The translations under genes were made by a program, and so were the position numbers. Positions 7,227 through 15,925 of a stretch of 49,048 nucleotides of DNA are shown piece after piece. The notes below the pieces were generated by a model. The model searched no databases, was not told the origin of the DNA, and saw only the letters and a list, made by a program, of their open reading frames with translations. Position 1 is the stretch's first letter; each line of letters begins with the position of its first letter. The stretch is from Lawsonibacter hominis (GTDB taxonomy: Bacteria > Bacillota > Clostridia > Oscillospirales > Oscillospiraceae), in assembly GCF_014287895.1 (NCBI RefSeq), contig NZ_JACOPP010000023.1, forward strand, positions 1 through 49,048, in the 5' to 3' direction.

Positions 7227-8174
7227 ATGAGTGAGAAGATCGCAACCCGCGCCGCCTACGGCGAGGCCCTGGTGGCTCTGGCGGAGGAGTATCCCGAGCT
7301 GGTGGTGCTGGACGCCGACCTGTCCGGTTCCACCATGACCAAGGGCTTTGCCAAGGCCCATCCCGACCGTTTTTTCAACATCGGCATTGCCGAAGCCAAT
7401 ATGACGGGTATCGCCGCCGGCCTGGCCGCCTGCGGCAAGAAGCCCTTTACCAACACATTTGCCATGTTTGCCGCCGGACGCGCGTTTGAGCAGGTGCGCA
7501 ACTCCATCGCCTACCCCCGCCTGAATGTAAAGGTAGTGGGCTCTCACGGCGGCCTGTCCGTGGGTGAGGACGGCGCCACGCATCAGTGCATCGAGGATTA
7601 CGCCATCATGCGCGCCATCCCCAACATGATGGTGCTCTCCCCCTGCGACGGCCCTGAGATGCGCCTGGCCGTCAAGGCCCTGCTGGACTATGACGGCCCG
7701 GCCTATCTGCGCCTGGGCCGCCTGGCGGTGGAGAGCGTCACCGATTCCATTCCCGGCTATTCCTTCCGGTTGGGCAAGGGCGCGGTACTGCGGGACGGAG
7801 CGGACGCCACGGTGATCGCCACCGGCATGATGGTGCAGATGGCCCTGCAGGCCGCCCGGACGCTGGCGGAGGAGGGCGTGTCGGTCCGGGTCGTCGACAT
7901 GCACACCATCAAGCCGCTGGATTATGAGCTGGTGCTGAAGGCCGCGCTGGAGACCCGCTGCATCGTCACTGCCGAGGAACACACCGTCATCGGCGGCCTG
8001 GGCTCCGCTGTGGCGGAATTCCTTGCGGAGCACTGCCCGGTGCCTGTGCTGCGCCATGGCGTTCACGACGAATTCGGCCGCTCCGGCAAGGCGCAGGCCG
8101 TGCTGGAGGCCTACGGGCTCACCCCCGCCGGTATTGCAGATCAGGTGCGCCAGGCCCTGAAACGGAAGCCGTGA
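7227..8174 (+). CDS. Transketolase, C-terminal subunit
   Basis: A 315-residue pyrimidine-binding plus C-terminal half of transketolase. It carries the conserved block NIGIAEANMTGIAAGLA with the cofactor-activating glutamate, then GSHGGLSVGEDGATHQCIEDYA, and the C-terminal domain (VRVVDMHTIKPLD, EEHTVIGGLGSAVAEFLAE) shared with DXP synthase and pyruvate dehydrogenase E1-beta. It begins 3 nt after the N-subunit stop, so the two are translationally linked and should assemble. Its stop codon overlaps the GTG start of the HAD phosphatase gene. The length is normal for stand-alone C-subunits. Confidence 0.93.
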   Translation: MSEKIATRAAYGEALVALAEEYPELVVLDADLSGSTMTKGFAKAHPDRFFNIGIAEANMTGIAAGLAACGKKPFTNTFAMFAAGRAFEQVRNSIAYPRLNVKVVGSHGGLSVGEDGATHQCIEDYAIMRAIPNMMVLSPCDGPEMRLAVKALLDYDGPAYLRLGRLAVESVTDSIPGYSFRLGKGAVLRDGADATVIATGMMVQMALQAARTLAEEGVSVRVVDMHTIKPLDYELVLKAALETRCIVTAEEHTVIGGLGSAVAEFLAEHCPVPVLRHGVHDEFGRSGKAQAVLEAYGLTPAGIADQVRQALKRKP

Positions 8175-8998
8175 CACAGATCCGGCTCATCGCCCTGGAT
8201 ATGGACGGCACCCTGCTGGACGATGACCATGCCACAGTGCCGGCGCGCAATGTGGCTGCGCTGCGCCGGGCGGCGGAGCGCGGCGCAGCGGTGGCCATCG
8301 CCAGCGGCCGGGCCTGGGACCTTCTGCACGAGGTGGCGGCCCAGCTGGACATGCTGCACTATGCCGTACTCTCCAACGGCGCTGCCGTGCTGGATGTGAC
8401 GAGCGGGGAATGGCTCTGGCGGAAGGGGCTGCCCCGGGCGCAGAGCCGGCGCCTGATCGAGCTGCTGCTGGCGCGGGACGTGCCGTTTGAGGTCTATGCC
8501 GACGGAGAAAATTATATCCAGGCCGACCGGAGCGGGCGGGTGCTGGCGCGGGCGCTGTCGCCGGAATTTGCCTCGGTCCTGCGGCGGTATTCCCGCTTCC
8601 CGGAGGATCTGAACGCTGCCCTGGAGGGGCGCTGTGTGGAGAAGATCCACATCTTTCACGTCCCGCCGGAAGAGCGCGCCGCGCTTCAAGCCGCGCTGGA
8701 GGCCACCGGCCCCCTGGCCGTCACAGGCTCCTTCGGGACCAATATGGAGCTGACCGCCCGGGGCGTCAACAAGGCCGCGGCTGTCCAGGCCCTGTGCAGG
8801 CGCCTGGAGGTAACGGCGGAGCAGGTCATGGCGTTCGGCGACGCGGACAACGATTTGGAGCTGCTGCGCTGGGCGCGGTGGTCCTTCGCCATGGAGAACG
8901 GGGCGGCGTCGGCCAAGGCCGCCGCACGGTATGTCACCGGCGCCAACCGTGCGGGGGGCGTGGGCATGGCGTTGGAGCGGTATCTGGCAGCGCCTTGA
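8171..8998 (+). CDS. Cof-type HAD-IIB family hydrolase
   Basis: A 275-residue haloacid-dehalogenase superfamily phosphatase. Motif I is D10-M-D12-G-T-L-L near the N-terminus, a Cof-type cap domain lies between, and motif IV is AFGDADNDLELL near residue 218. It starts with GTG at 8171, which overlaps the transketolase stop as GTGA, so translation is coupled. HAD-IIB enzymes dephosphorylate sugar phosphates, flavin or pyridoxal phosphate; being co-translated with transketolase makes a sugar phosphate likely but the substrate is not determined. Cytoplasmic. Confidence 0.88.
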   Translation: MTQIRLIALDMDGTLLDDDHATVPARNVAALRRAAERGAAVAIASGRAWDLLHEVAAQLDMLHYAVLSNGAAVLDVTSGEWLWRKGLPRAQSRRLIELLLARDVPFEVYADGENYIQADRSGRVLARALSPEFASVLRRYSRFPEDLNAALEGRCVEKIHIFHVPPEERAALQAALEATGPLAVTGSFGTNMELTARGVNKAAAVQALCRRLEVTAEQVMAFGDADNDLELLRWARWSFAMENGAASAKAAARYVTGANRAGGVGMALERYLAAP

Positions 8999-9005
8999 AC
9001 TCAAA

Positions 9006-9040
9006 CGGCGCGGAGCCCCCGTTCAGGGGGCTCCGCGCCG
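9006..9040. terminator. Strong GC-rich hairpin between convergent genes
   Basis: CGGCGCGGAGCCCCC (9006-9020), GTTCA, GGGGGCTCCGCGCCG (9026-9040). It sits between the HAD gene and the convergent second MATE gene. No T-tract follows on either side, so it may be a factor-assisted or barrier hairpin shared by both directions. Confidence 0.6.
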
Positions 9041-9055
9041 CGGCATGTCCGGGAC

Positions 9056-10396
9056 TCAGGCCGCATCCCGGACGGCCCGGGCGGTCTCCCGCCGCAGGGA
9101 GCGGAGGTAGCACAGGACGAACAGACCGGTCAGGACCAGGCAGCAAAGCTCGGCGGCCAGGGGGCTGAGCCACACGCCTGCCTCCCCCAACAGGCGGGGC
9201 AGTACCGCCAGGCACGCGCACAGCAGCACCAGACCCCGCCCGAAGGAGATGGGGAAGGAAAAGAAGGGCCGCTCGACCGCAGTAAAGAAGCCGGCCATGA
9301 TCACGTTGAATCCCATCACCAGGAAGACCCAGGCGTATTGCCGCAGGGCATGGACCGAGTATGTGAAGAGCGCGCTGCCGCGCTCACCGGGCAGGAAGAG
9401 CCCTACGACGGCGGGCGCGCCCAGCTGGCCGATGGCAAAGGAGAGGACGGAAAACACCGCGATCAGCCCCAGGCCGCAGCGCAGCAGCTTGTGGCAGACG
9501 TCCCGCTCCCCGGCCCCCAGGTGGAAGCTGACCAGAGGCTGGATGCCCTGGGTGGTACCGATCATGGTCATAAGCACCAGGGTGTTCACATAACTGATGA
9601 TGGTGTAGCTGATCACGCCGTCCTCCCCGATGACGCGGAGGATGGTCAGGTTGAACAGGAAGATGACGATGCCGTTGGACAGCTCGCTGAGCCCTTCGGA
9701 GAGACCCAGCGGGAGGATGCGCCGGTAAGCCCGCAGTTCAGGGACGAAGCGGCCCAGGCGCAGACGCTCCCGGTGGGTGAGAAAGTACACCACGAATACG
9801 GTGGTAGAGGTGACCTGGGCCAGCCCCGTGGCCAGCGCGGCGCCCCAAACGCCCCAGCCCAGGCGCATGACGAAGAGCCAGTCCAGAAATACGTTCATCA
9901 GCGCGCAGGAGAGCACGCCGATGGTGCTCACCTGGGGCGCGCCGTTGGCTTTCACCTGCACCTCCAGGTTGTAGGATACGGTGAAGAATACGGCGAAGCA
10001 GGCGATCACGCCCACGTACTGCTTCACATACTCCAGCGTGTCCGGATAGGCCCCCAGAAACAGAGCCACCCGCTCCAGATTGAAAAGCACCAGCAGGGAG
10101 AGGATCAGACTCATCGCCGCCGTTACGCAGATGTTCTGGTTAAAATAGGTTCGGGCCTTTTCCAGATCCTTCTGCCCCAGGGCGATGGAGATGACGGTGG
10201 ATGTACCGGTGGCCAGCAGGATGCCCAGCGTAAAGATCACCGACGTGAAGGGCATGGACAGATTGACGGCCGCCAGCGCGTGTTCCCCCACGCCCCAGGA
10301 GACGAACATGCCGTCCACCATGGTGTACAGGGAGAAAATCCACATGGACACAATGGATGGGATCACGAATTGGAAGAAACGTTTGATCAGATTCAA
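9056..10396 (-). CDS. MATE family efflux transporter under MerR-type control
   Basis: A 446-residue MATE exporter (MNLIKRFFQFVIPSIVSMW start; GTSTVISIALGQKD; second half LGLSEGLSELSNG), not closely similar to the one at 4897. The start is a TTG at 10396: AAGGAGG lies 8 nt upstream and no ATG nearby is better placed. It is divergent from a MerR-family activator whose probable operator forms the 19-bp spacer of this gene's promoter, so it is very likely induced by a ligand of that regulator, as Bmr is by BmrR. The substrate is probably a toxic hydrophobic or cationic compound. No other gene follows in the same direction, so it is monocistronic. Confidence 0.9.
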   Translation of the reverse strand: MNLIKRFFQFVIPSIVSMWIFSLYTMVDGMFVSWGVGEHALAAVNLSMPFTSVIFTLGILLATGTSTVISIALGQKDLEKARTYFNQNICVTAAMSLILSLLVLFNLERVALFLGAYPDTLEYVKQYVGVIACFAVFFTVSYNLEVQVKANGAPQVSTIGVLSCALMNVFLDWLFVMRLGWGVWGAALATGLAQVTSTTVFVVYFLTHRERLRLGRFVPELRAYRRILPLGLSEGLSELSNGIVIFLFNLTILRVIGEDGVISYTIISYVNTLVLMTMIGTTQGIQPLVSFHLGAGERDVCHKLLRCGLGLIAVFSVLSFAIGQLGAPAVVGLFLPGERGSALFTYSVHALRQYAWVFLVMGFNVIMAGFFTAVERPFFSFPISFGRGLVLLCACLAVLPRLLGEAGVWLSPLAAELCCLVLTGLFVLCYLRSLRRETARAVRDAA

Positions 10397-10422
10397 GGGT
10401 ATGACCTCCTTATTTCCCTTCT

Positions 10423-10453
10423 ATCATAAACCCTCGTATCATACGAGAGTCAA
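10423..10453 (-). promoter_or_regulatory. MerR-type promoter with 19-bp spacer and palindromic operator
   Basis: On the minus strand: -35 TTGACT (10453-10448), 19-nt spacer, -10 TATGAT (10428-10423). The spacer contains the perfect palindrome CTCGTAT-C-ATACGAG (10433-10447). An over-long spacer occupied by a dyad is the hallmark of promoters that MerR proteins activate by untwisting DNA. It drives the MATE gene; the MerR gene reads the other way. Confidence 0.85.
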
Positions 10454-10471
10454 GAGGCGGAGGCAAAAAAG

Positions 10472-11272
10472 ATGAAAGAATTTTACCGCATCCACGAGTT
10501 GTCCGGGCTGTTCGGCCTATGCCCGGATACCCTGCGTTATTATGAAGAGAAGGGACTGCTTCACCCCGCGCGTGGAGAAAACCGCTATCGCATGTACGGA
10601 ATTCAGGACGTGATCACCCTGAACATCGTCCGCTCCCTGCGGGAGCTTGGAATGACGGTGGAGGACATCCGCACCTATCTGGAGCGGCGCTCTGTGGAGG
10701 AGACCCTGGCCCTGCTGGAGGAGGAGGAGCGCCTGCTGCGGCGGCGGATGGAGGAGCTGGAGCGCACCCGCCGGCAGGCCCGGCGCCGGCAGGCTCGGCT
10801 GGAGCGGTACGCCGCTGTGGAAGCGGAGCGGGTGGAGTTTTTGTACGAGGAGGAACGTTCCTGCGTCTTTTTGCAGGAGGACATCATCCTGGAGGGGGAG
10901 ATCGACTTCCTGCTGAAAAAGCTGGAACACCGGCATCAGGACTATATCAAGATCATAGGGGACCAGTGCATGGGGGCGGCGGTGGACGGCGAGAGCCTGA
11001 AACAAGGCGTGTACAACCACTTTTCCAGGGTCTTTTTCCTTACGGAACCGGGCCTGCCCAGCGACGGCGTCCTGCCTGCGGGGGAGTACGCGCGCCTTTT
11101 TTACCGGGGCGGCTACGGCGCGCTGCAGCGGCATTATCAAACGCTGCTCGCGCAGGTGGCGGCGGCGGGCCGCCGGCCGGCCGGGGAGCCGCTGGAGCTC
11201 TACCGGATCGACGCCCACGACACCAACCGGGAAGCGGAATATGTCACCGAACTGCAGGTGCCGGTGCGGTAA
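10472..11272 (+). CDS. MerR family regulator with GyrI-like effector-binding domain
   Basis: A 266-residue regulator. The N-terminal MerR winged helix is clear (FYRIHELSGLFGLCPDTLRYYEEKGLLHPARG, cited by its ends FYRIHEL and GLLHPARG, then NRYRMYGIQDVITLNIVRSLRELGM). A long arginine/glutamate-rich coiled coil (about 75-130) links it to a C-terminal domain that ends LELYRIDAHDTN...YVTELQVPV, the typical last strand of GyrI/BmrR effector domains. ATG 10472 has GGCGGAGG about 9 nt upstream. It is divergent from a MATE exporter gene whose promoter has a 19-bp spacer with a palindrome, so it most likely senses an exported drug and activates that gene. Confidence 0.9.
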   Translation: MKEFYRIHELSGLFGLCPDTLRYYEEKGLLHPARGENRYRMYGIQDVITLNIVRSLRELGMTVEDIRTYLERRSVEETLALLEEEERLLRRRMEELERTRRQARRRQARLERYAAVEAERVEFLYEEERSCVFLQEDIILEGEIDFLLKKLEHRHQDYIKIIGDQCMGAAVDGESLKQGVYNHFSRVFFLTEPGLPSDGVLPAGEYARLFYRGGYGALQRHYQTLLAQVAAAGRRPAGEPLELYRIDAHDTNREAEYVTELQVPVR

Positions 11273-11282
11273 GATCAGGGGC

Positions 11283-11312
11283 TTGTTTTCCAACAGGATA
11301 AGATGATATAAT
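11283..11312 (+). promoter_or_regulatory. Promoter for the PucR-type regulator gene
   Basis: -35 TTGTTT (11283-11288), 18-nt spacer, -10 TATAAT (11307-11312), about 40 nt before the GTG start at 11354. Confidence 0.7.
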
Positions 11313-11353
11313 AACAAATTAGAATAAACGTATGGAAAACGGGGGGAATCGCG

Positions 11354-12925
11354 GTGCTGGAGATCTCCATCAACATGATCCTGGACAGTCTGGCAGAGTA
11401 TGGACCGGAACGTTTTTTTTCGGAGGAGGAGCAGCTTTCCTTCAGCGGCCTGCGCCTGTATGAGCTGGGGCAGGAGACGCTTTCCACGTCGAACATCTAT
11501 ATGTGTACCAGCCGTGAGCTTACCGCGGAGGCGGCGGAGAGCGGCTGCTGCTTTTTGTGTATCCACAAAATGGCGCCCGCGCTGAAAAAGAAGCTGCAGG
11601 GCAGACGGATCGTACTGCTGGAGGACGAGGGGATCGGCCTGGCGGAGGTGTTCAACACGGTCCAAAGCCTGTTCACCGACCTGCGGGAATGGCATCAGCA
11701 CATGCACGTCTCCCTGATCCAGAGCAACGACGTGCAGGAGCTGCTGGACCTGAGCGAGAGCGCCATCGGCAATCCCATCGTCCTGGTGGACCTGAGCTTC
11801 AAGCTGCTGGCCTACACAAAAAATATCAAGACCGACGATGAGGTCTATAACGAGGTGGTCAGCCGGGGCTATCATACCAAGCAGACCATCGAGCGGCTGA
11901 CCAATACCCGTCAGGTGGACAGCATCAAGAGGGCCAGCGTCATCGACATCGCCTTTCCGCTGCCGCAGATGACGCAGTATCAGACCATGACGAAGACCTT
12001 TTTCATCAAAGGCGTCCCATATGCCTACCTGCGGATGATCTGCAGCGCCCATGCCCCCTCCAAGAGCCTGGAGGAACGGTTCGCCCTTCTGGCGGAGAGC
12101 GTGGAATACTATCTGCATAACCACTACTCCGCCGGAAGCATCAACAAATATATGTATGAATACGTGCTGGTGGAGCTCATTGAGAATAAGATCAAGGACG
12201 AGGAGGACATCGAGGAGCGCATCAAGTGCGTGGGCCTTCAGCGGGACGCCGAATATCAGCTTTTGAAGATCATTTTCGAAGACGAGGACAATACTTCCCT
12301 GAACTACATGCTGGACCAGCTGCTGGCGATCTTTCCGGAATCCCGGCCGTTCATCTACGGCGATTACATCATGATCCTGATGAGCCGTGAGAGCAAATAT
12401 CTGGGCGCGGAGGAGCGCAAACTGCGGCAGTTTGATCTGCTGCGGGAGCTGCTGGAATACCATAAGGCCCGCTGCGGCATGAGCGAGGTGTTCCGTACCA
12501 TCCGGCTGGTCAGCGACGCCTACGTGCAGACCACGGTAGCGGTGGAGATCGGCAGGACGCTCCAGCAGAAAGGAATTTTGGTGGAGGAGACCGGCGGCGG
12601 AAGGGTCTTCGCCTATCGGGACTGCTACATCTATCACCTGATCACCGCCTGTTCCGAACAGGTACAGCTGCGCAGCCTGTGTGACGAGCAGCTGCTGGCC
12701 ATCCGCGAACAGGATGAGCAGAAGAGCACCGATTATGCAAATTTGCTGTATACCTATCTCATCAACCAGTGCAGGCCGACGGATACCGCCAAGCTGCTGC
12801 ATATGCACCGGAATAACGTCATCTATCATGTGGAGCGGCTCTCCGAGCAGCTGGGGGTGGACCTGAACGACCCGGAGACCCGCCTGCGCCTGCTGCTGTC
12901 GTATAAGGTCATGGATCTGCTGTAA
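11354..12925 (+). CDS. PucR/CdaR-type transcriptional regulator
   Basis: A 523-residue regulator. The C-terminus is the PucR/CdaR helix-turn-helix (LLYTYLINQCRPTDTAKLLHMHRNNVIYHVERLSEQLGV, cited by its ends LLYTYL and SEQLGV). A middle region (about 190-420, including DEDNTSLNYMLDQLLAIFP and FRTIRLVSDAY) is compatible with the GGDEF-like domain of this family, and the N-terminal part is a probable ligand-sensing domain without a recognisable motif. The start is GTG 11354 after GGGGGG at about 9 nt. The family activates catabolic genes for purines, glycerate or organic acids. It is convergent with the amidohydrolase/TRAP operon and shares a bidirectional terminator with it, so it is a fair candidate for control of that operon, although no shared operator was found. 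Confidence 0.85.
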   Translation: MLEISINMILDSLAEYGPERFFSEEEQLSFSGLRLYELGQETLSTSNIYMCTSRELTAEAAESGCCFLCIHKMAPALKKKLQGRRIVLLEDEGIGLAEVFNTVQSLFTDLREWHQHMHVSLIQSNDVQELLDLSESAIGNPIVLVDLSFKLLAYTKNIKTDDEVYNEVVSRGYHTKQTIERLTNTRQVDSIKRASVIDIAFPLPQMTQYQTMTKTFFIKGVPYAYLRMICSAHAPSKSLEERFALLAESVEYYLHNHYSAGSINKYMYEYVLVELIENKIKDEEDIEERIKCVGLQRDAEYQLLKIIFEDEDNTSLNYMLDQLLAIFPESRPFIYGDYIMILMSRESKYLGAEERKLRQFDLLRELLEYHKARCGMSEVFRTIRLVSDAYVQTTVAVEIGRTLQQKGILVEETGGGRVFAYRDCYIYHLITACSEQVQLRSLCDEQLLAIREQDEQKSTDYANLLYTYLINQCRPTDTAKLLHMHRNNVIYHVERLSEQLGVDLNDPETRLRLLLSYKVMDLL

Positions 12926-12956
12926 GGCCGCCCTTCCGGGCGAAAGCGGAGGGAAA

Positions 12957-13008
12957 CGAAAAAGTCATGGGCAATTGCGCGCGACGGCAATTGCCCATGA
13001 CTTTTTTT
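12957..13008. terminator. Bidirectional rho-independent terminator
   Basis: A run of A's, then GTCATGGGCAATTGC (12964-12978), a short loop, GCAATTGCCCATGAC (12987-13001), then TTTTTTT. The A-run and T-run let it act for both the regulator gene and the convergent amidohydrolase gene. Confidence 0.9.
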
Positions 13009-13075
13009 CGAAGCTCAGAGAGTGCAAAACTCCCGGTTGCGGCCGGGCATCCTGCCGGCCGTGCGGAGAAACGCA

Positions 13076-14068
13076 TTATACGTGCACGCCCAGAGCCTGC
13101 GCGTTTTTATAGTAGAGCATGGAACGCTCCTGTTCCCCCAGGGGGAGGTTCTTTACGTATTCCACCATGTCGGAGGCGTCCTCAAAGGGATAATCGCTGC
13201 CGAAGAGAATGCGCTCCAGGCCCAGGACCCGGCGGGTACACTCAAAGGCCTCGGGGGACATGTTGCCGCTGGTGGTGACGTAAATATTGCGGTGGAAGTA
13301 GGCGCTGAAATCCTGCTTGTTTTTGGCCTTGGGGTTGGGCAGGAACTTCAGGCGGTTGTCCATGCGGCCCAGCAGGAACGGCAGAGCCTCGCCGAGATGG
13401 CCCAGCATGACCTTCAGGTTGGGCAGCTCGTCGAACAGGCCGCCCACGATCATGCGGGTCAGAGTGGTGACCGTGTCCATGGTGAAGCCCAGGCCGGGGC
13501 CCGCCACGGGGAAGCCGCAGTCGTCTACCCGGGAGGCGTTGGCCAGCTGGGGGTGGAGGTAGACGTACACTCCCAGCTCGTCCGCCTTCTGGAAGATGGG
13601 GCGGTAACGGGGATCGTCCGGGGCGGTCTCGCCATAGTTGGAGTGGGTGTGCCAGGCCACAAAGCCAAGCTCCTTCACGCAGCGCTCCAGCTCCGCCACT
13701 GCGGCGGGCACGTCCTTCACCGGCAGGATGGCGCTGCCCAGATAGCGGCCGGGGAAGCGCTGGACCAGCTGGTAGAGAACGTCGTTGGTCCGGCGGCAGA
13801 TCGCCGCGCTCTCAGCCGGGTCCAGCTGCTCGGCGCCGGGGGAGCAGCTGAGCACGGCACAGTCGATGCCAAGCGTATCCATCAGGGCGATCCGCTCTTC
13901 CCCCACCTGAAGCAGCTTCTCCAGCAGAGGCCCCTGGGGCATGGTGATCGCGTCGCTCCAGGTGATCAGGTCGGTGTCTTTGCGGTAATAGGGAGGCTCG
14001 GTGCGGGATTCCAGCGCGTCGATCAGGCACTGGTCGTAAAAGTGATTTTCAAAATCAATTAATTTCAT
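13076..14068 (-). CDS. Amidohydrolase-2 family protein, hydroxybenzoate decarboxylase-like
   Basis: A 330-residue ACMSD/amidohydrolase-2 family protein. Metal ligands of the gamma-resorcylate decarboxylase type are visible: E7-N-H9, H172 (YLHPQL) and D292 (FGSDYPFED), plus the catalytic-site block GHLGEALPFLLGRMDNR with H224. The E-x-H start (rather than H-x-H) and the HLGE...LPF...R-x-D-x-R block are those of non-oxidative hydroxybenzoate decarboxylases. The ATG at 14068 has CTGGAG 10 nt upstream. It is the last gene of a TRAP transporter operon, 22 nt after the large permease. A plausible role is cytoplasmic decarboxylation (or hydrolysis) of the carboxylate taken up by that transporter. 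Other family members hydrolyse lactones or 2-pyrones (LigI), so the reaction is not settled. Confidence 0.82.
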   Translation of the reverse strand: MKLIDFENHFYDQCLIDALESRTEPPYYRKDTDLITWSDAITMPQGPLLEKLLQVGEERIALMDTLGIDCAVLSCSPGAEQLDPAESAAICRRTNDVLYQLVQRFPGRYLGSAILPVKDVPAAVAELERCVKELGFVAWHTHSNYGETAPDDPRYRPIFQKADELGVYVYLHPQLANASRVDDCGFPVAGPGLGFTMDTVTTLTRMIVGGLFDELPNLKVMLGHLGEALPFLLGRMDNRLKFLPNPKAKNKQDFSAYFHRNIYVTTSGNMSPEAFECTRRVLGLERILFGSDYPFEDASDMVEYVKNLPLGEQERSMLYYKNAQALGVHV

Positions 14069-14090
14069 ATGCAGAACTCCAGAATCAGAT

Positions 14091-15377
14091 TCAAGCGCCC
14101 ATCAGAAGAGCAGGCAGCGCGGTGGAAAGGGCAGGGACGTACGTGATGATGAGGACCGAGACGATATAGAGGATGATATAGGGCACACAGGCCTTGGAGA
14201 TCTGGCCCATGGGGCGCTTGAGCACGCTCTGGGCCACGAAGATGTTCAGGCCGAAGGGGGGCGTGAACAGGCCGATGGCCAGGTTGACCACGAAGACCAT
14301 GCCCAGGTGCAGGGAGGGGATGCCCAGGGCGGCGGCGGTGGGCAGCAGCATGGGCGCCAGGATGAGGATGGCGGCGCTGGTGTCGAAGAAGCAGCCCACG
14401 ATGAGCAGCAGCACGTTGAGCATCAGCAGGAACTGGATCTGTCCCATGCCGCCGAAGGCCTCGGTGACCGCGGCGGGAAGCTGTGCGATGGTGGCCGCCT
14501 GGGAGAACACCGTGCTGCCGGCGATGAGCAGGAAGACCTGGGCGGTCGTGCGCCCGGCATCCTTAAAGATGGGCAGCAGCTGTTTGAACTTGATGTCACG
14601 GGTGCCGAAGACCGCCACGATGAAGGAATAGGCCGCGGCCAGGGCGCCGGATTCGGTGGGGGTGCAGATGCCGGTGTAGACGCTGCCCAGGACCAGTACG
14701 GGGAGCACCAGCACGGGAAGGCCCTTCCACAGGGCTTTGCCAAAAGCGCGGGCGGAGAATTTCTCCTTCTCCACACCGGGTCTGGGCTTGCACATGATGA
14801 TCAGGTAGACGCTGACGATGACCACGATCAGGATGCCGGGCAGGATGCCGGCCAGGAAGAGCTTGGTAATGGAGGTCTCAGTGGCTACGCCGTAGATGAT
14901 CATGGTGATGCTGGGCGGAATGATGGTGGACAGGCAGGCGGAAGAGGTGATGATGCCCAGAGACATGCTCTCGCCATGGCGCTCCGAGAGGGGCTTGTGG
15001 ACGATCTTGCCGAAGGTGGCGGTCGCGGCCGGACCGGAACCGGAGATGGCGCCGAAAATCGCATTGGCAATGACGCAGGCGATGGGCAGGCCGCCGCGGA
15101 TGCTCTTCAGGGTCTCGATACATACATTGATCAGCCGGGTGCCCAGGCTGCTGGCGGCGATCAGGCTGCCGGCGACCATGAAGAAGGGCACGGCCAGCAG
15201 GGCATTCTTGGTCATGGCCTCAAAGAAGCCGGTAAATACATTGGTCAGGGACATGTGGTTGACAAAGATCTGCAGGTAGATCGCCGAGCAGAGGATGGAG
15301 ATGTAGATGGGACACTTCAGCAGGGACAGTCCAATCAGAATGATCAGGACCGGAAGCAGAATCTCAAGCATTGTCAT
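14091..15377 (-). CDS. TRAP transporter large permease subunit, DctM-like
   Basis: A 428-residue integral membrane protein with about 12-14 helices, the ion-coupled translocation subunit of a TRAP transporter. Typical blocks are AVPFFMVAGSLIAASSLGTRLINV, AISGSGPAATATFGKIVHKPL, SACLSTIIPPSITMIIYGVATETSI and FTPPFGLNIFVAQSV (each cited in part of the family pattern). Its ATG at 15377 lies inside the end of the small permease gene (14-bp overlap), with AAGGGGGA 8 nt upstream, so the two are translationally coupled. Together with DctQ and DctP genes upstream it imports a carboxylate using a sodium or proton gradient. Confidence 0.92.
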   Translation of the reverse strand: MTMLEILLPVLIILIGLSLLKCPIYISILCSAIYLQIFVNHMSLTNVFTGFFEAMTKNALLAVPFFMVAGSLIAASSLGTRLINVCIETLKSIRGGLPIACVIANAIFGAISGSGPAATATFGKIVHKPLSERHGESMSLGIITSSACLSTIIPPSITMIIYGVATETSITKLFLAGILPGILIVVIVSVYLIIMCKPRPGVEKEKFSARAFGKALWKGLPVLVLPVLVLGSVYTGICTPTESGALAAAYSFIVAVFGTRDIKFKQLLPIFKDAGRTTAQVFLLIAGSTVFSQAATIAQLPAAVTEAFGGMGQIQFLLMLNVLLLIVGCFFDTSAAILILAPMLLPTAAALGIPSLHLGMVFVVNLAIGLFTPPFGLNIFVAQSVLKRPMGQISKACVPYIILYIVSVLIITYVPALSTALPALLMGA

Positions 15378-15858
15378 GGTCGAAGTCCCCCTTATTGCAA
15401 AGCATCAATACCACCCAGACAACCAGGGCGACGACGATACAAATCATAGCGATCGCATACAGGACGCCTTTGGGCATCTGCAGCACATAGGTGACCTGGT
15501 TGCGTTTGAAGGCTTTCATCATAACGTCCAGGCCATGGTAGCCCAGCACGACCATAATCACGCTGGTGATAATTCCGCGGATGTAGTTGAGAATGCGCTG
15601 ACCGGTCTTGCCCTTGACCCAAAGATCAATGGCGGAGATACACAGCTGGTCGCCGGCGCCCTCCAGATAGGGAATGGCCAGATAGACCATGAGCACGATG
15701 CAGTAGCTGCACAGCTCCTCAGACCAGGTAAAGCCTTTTCCGGCAAAGCGGACGATGGCGTTGAGGGTGGCCAGGGCGGTAGCCACGGCAATCAGCAGCG
15801 CCGAAATCGAAAACAAAAACGTACGGACATAGCGCGTAATTTTAACACACACTTGCAT
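15364..15858 (-). CDS. TRAP transporter small permease subunit, DctQ-like
   Basis: A 164-residue membrane protein with four predicted helices. It shows the DctQ pattern ITRYVRTFLFSISALLIAVA, then ARF/VRFAGKGFTWSEELCSYCIVLMVYLA and a charged C-terminus. The start at 15858 is fixed by AAAAGGAG 9 nt upstream; in-frame sequence further up overlaps the DctP gene and a hairpin. It binds DctM to form the translocation complex. Its end overlaps the dctM start by 14 bp. Confidence 0.9.
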   Translation of the reverse strand: MQVCVKITRYVRTFLFSISALLIAVATALATLNAIVRFAGKGFTWSEELCSYCIVLMVYLAIPYLEGAGDQLCISAIDLWVKGKTGQRILNYIRGIITSVIMVVLGYHGLDVMMKAFKRNQVTYVLQMPKGVLYAIAMICIVVALVVWVVLMLCNKGDFDHDNA

Positions 15859-15878
15859 AACCTGTTCTCCTTTTAAGA

Positions 15879-15904
15879 GGGCGGGGACGCAGCCGTCCCC
15901 GCCC
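15879..15904 (-). other. Intercistronic hairpin between dctP and dctQ genes
   Basis: GGGCGGGGACG (15879-15889), a 4-nt loop and CGTCCCCGCCC (15894-15904). It has no T-run. It lies just after the binding-protein gene; such hairpins often protect the upstream mRNA segment, so that more binding protein than permease is made. Confidence 0.6.
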
Positions 15905-15925
15905 GTTGAGGCTGTTGCAGCGAAC

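Noticed and set aside
6192..8177. A 661-codon minus-strand frame opposite the transketolase genes
   Set aside because: Antisense shadow of two strongly conserved genes, no ribosome site or motif.
10517..12829. A 770-codon open frame on the minus strand opposite the MerR and PucR genes
   Set aside because: It spans two well-supported genes and their gap, has no family features, and is of His/Gln/Leu-rich composition typical of antisense frames in GC-rich DNA.
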